64,000 bases of DNA from Photobacterium sp. TLY01. Lineage in GTDB: Bacteria > Pseudomonadota > Gammaproteobacteria > Enterobacterales > Vibrionaceae. The position numbers and the translations under genes were made by a program. This document shows, piece after piece, positions 63,875 to 64,000 of this stretch (positions are counted from its first letter, which is position 1; each line of letters begins with the position of its first letter). The notes under the pieces are model-generated. The model did no database searches and was not told the DNA's origin. It was given only the letters and a program-made list of their open reading frames with translations. The stretch covers positions 868,001-932,000 of the forward strand of contig NZ_CP090364.1 in the NCBI RefSeq assembly GCF_021432065.1. Direction: 5' to 3'.

Positions 63875-64000
63875 ATGCAGGTTTTTTGGCAACTCAGATG
63901 GTACTTTCGGCAAGAATGGCGGCGCTATGGCGGCGCAATTGCGATTTTTGTCATCATTGCCTTTTTTGAACTGATCCCGCCCCGGGCCGTGGGTTGGATC
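63875..64000 (+). CDS. mdlA: ABC exporter MdlA (partial, N-terminus)
   Basis: Open frame from an ATG with GGAGG upstream to the window's right edge (42 codons). The start FWQLRWYFRQEWRRYGGA, then IIAFFELIPPRAVGWI matches the start of MdlA-type multidrug-like ABC half-transporters. In E. coli, decR (ybaO) lies directly before mdlA, and the same order is seen here. Only the first membrane segment is visible. Confidence 0.85.
   Translation, partial: MQVFWQLRWYFRQEWRRYGGAIAIFVIIAFFELIPPRAVGWI

Noticed and set aside
1..64000. CRISPR arrays, tRNA and rRNA genes
   Set aside because: No regularly spaced repeats and no recognisable tRNA or rRNA sequence were seen by eye in the window.

Overview
The window is chromosomal DNA of a Vibrionaceae-type gammaproteobacterium. 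Three things point there: the gene order flhB-flhA-flhF-flhG-fliA-cheYZAB-parC-parP-cheW, the polar ParC/ParP chemotaxis-array system, and a PBPRA1643-type SEC-C protein (a family named after Photobacterium profundum). Protein sequences read as Photobacterium/Grimontia/Vibrio-like. I cannot fix the genus from sequence alone.

Region by region. (1) 1-15.7 kb holds flagellar export, polar flagellar placement and number control, sigma-28, the chemotaxis core, and a convergent pair encoding an FlhB-C-terminus-like protein and a FliK-like protein. (2) 15.8-22.9 kb is a complete cytochrome c maturation operon, ccmABCDEFGHI, followed by the lipoprotein gene mlaA. (3) 24.2-26.7 kb encodes a secreted modular GH18 chitinase. 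(4) 26.8-33.5 kb is a fatty-acid block: outer-membrane FadL, an ECF sigma factor with a putative membrane anti-sigma partner, and fadIJ. Sites resembling the FadR operator lie in front of both fadL and fadI. (5) 33.6-39.6 kb carries housekeeping genes: an M16 protease, sixA, a small lipoprotein, smrB and prmB.

(6) 39.7-46.9 kb is an accessory, partly AT-rich region of unrelated small genes (YqhA family, HhH, GFA, DUF6678-like, LysE, DUF1456, monooxygenase, VIT1). It contains two decayed IS110-type transposase 5' ends and an intact ISAs1-family IS that splits a GFA gene and leaves a clean target duplication. (7) 46.9-50.6 kb is a single gene for an unrecognised 1209-residue protein with a large C-terminal internal duplication. 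(8) 50.7-55.5 kb has a TetR-regulated flavin oxidoreductase with three palindromic operators, followed by small accessory genes and a YcaQ-like glycosylase. (9) 55.8-58.8 kb is a compact selenium-type operon: selD, a TSUP permease and a divergent NifS-like enzyme. (10) 58.9-64 kb holds a LysR regulator divergent from a PEP-mutase-family gene, queC, a putative cysteine desulfhydrase divergent from a DecR-type regulator, and the start of mdlA.

The points most worth following up are the 1209-residue duplicated protein, the selD-TSUP-NifS operon with repeated CTGTCAT motifs in its leader, the orphan terminator upstream of fadI that suggests a small RNA, and the accessory region after prmB.
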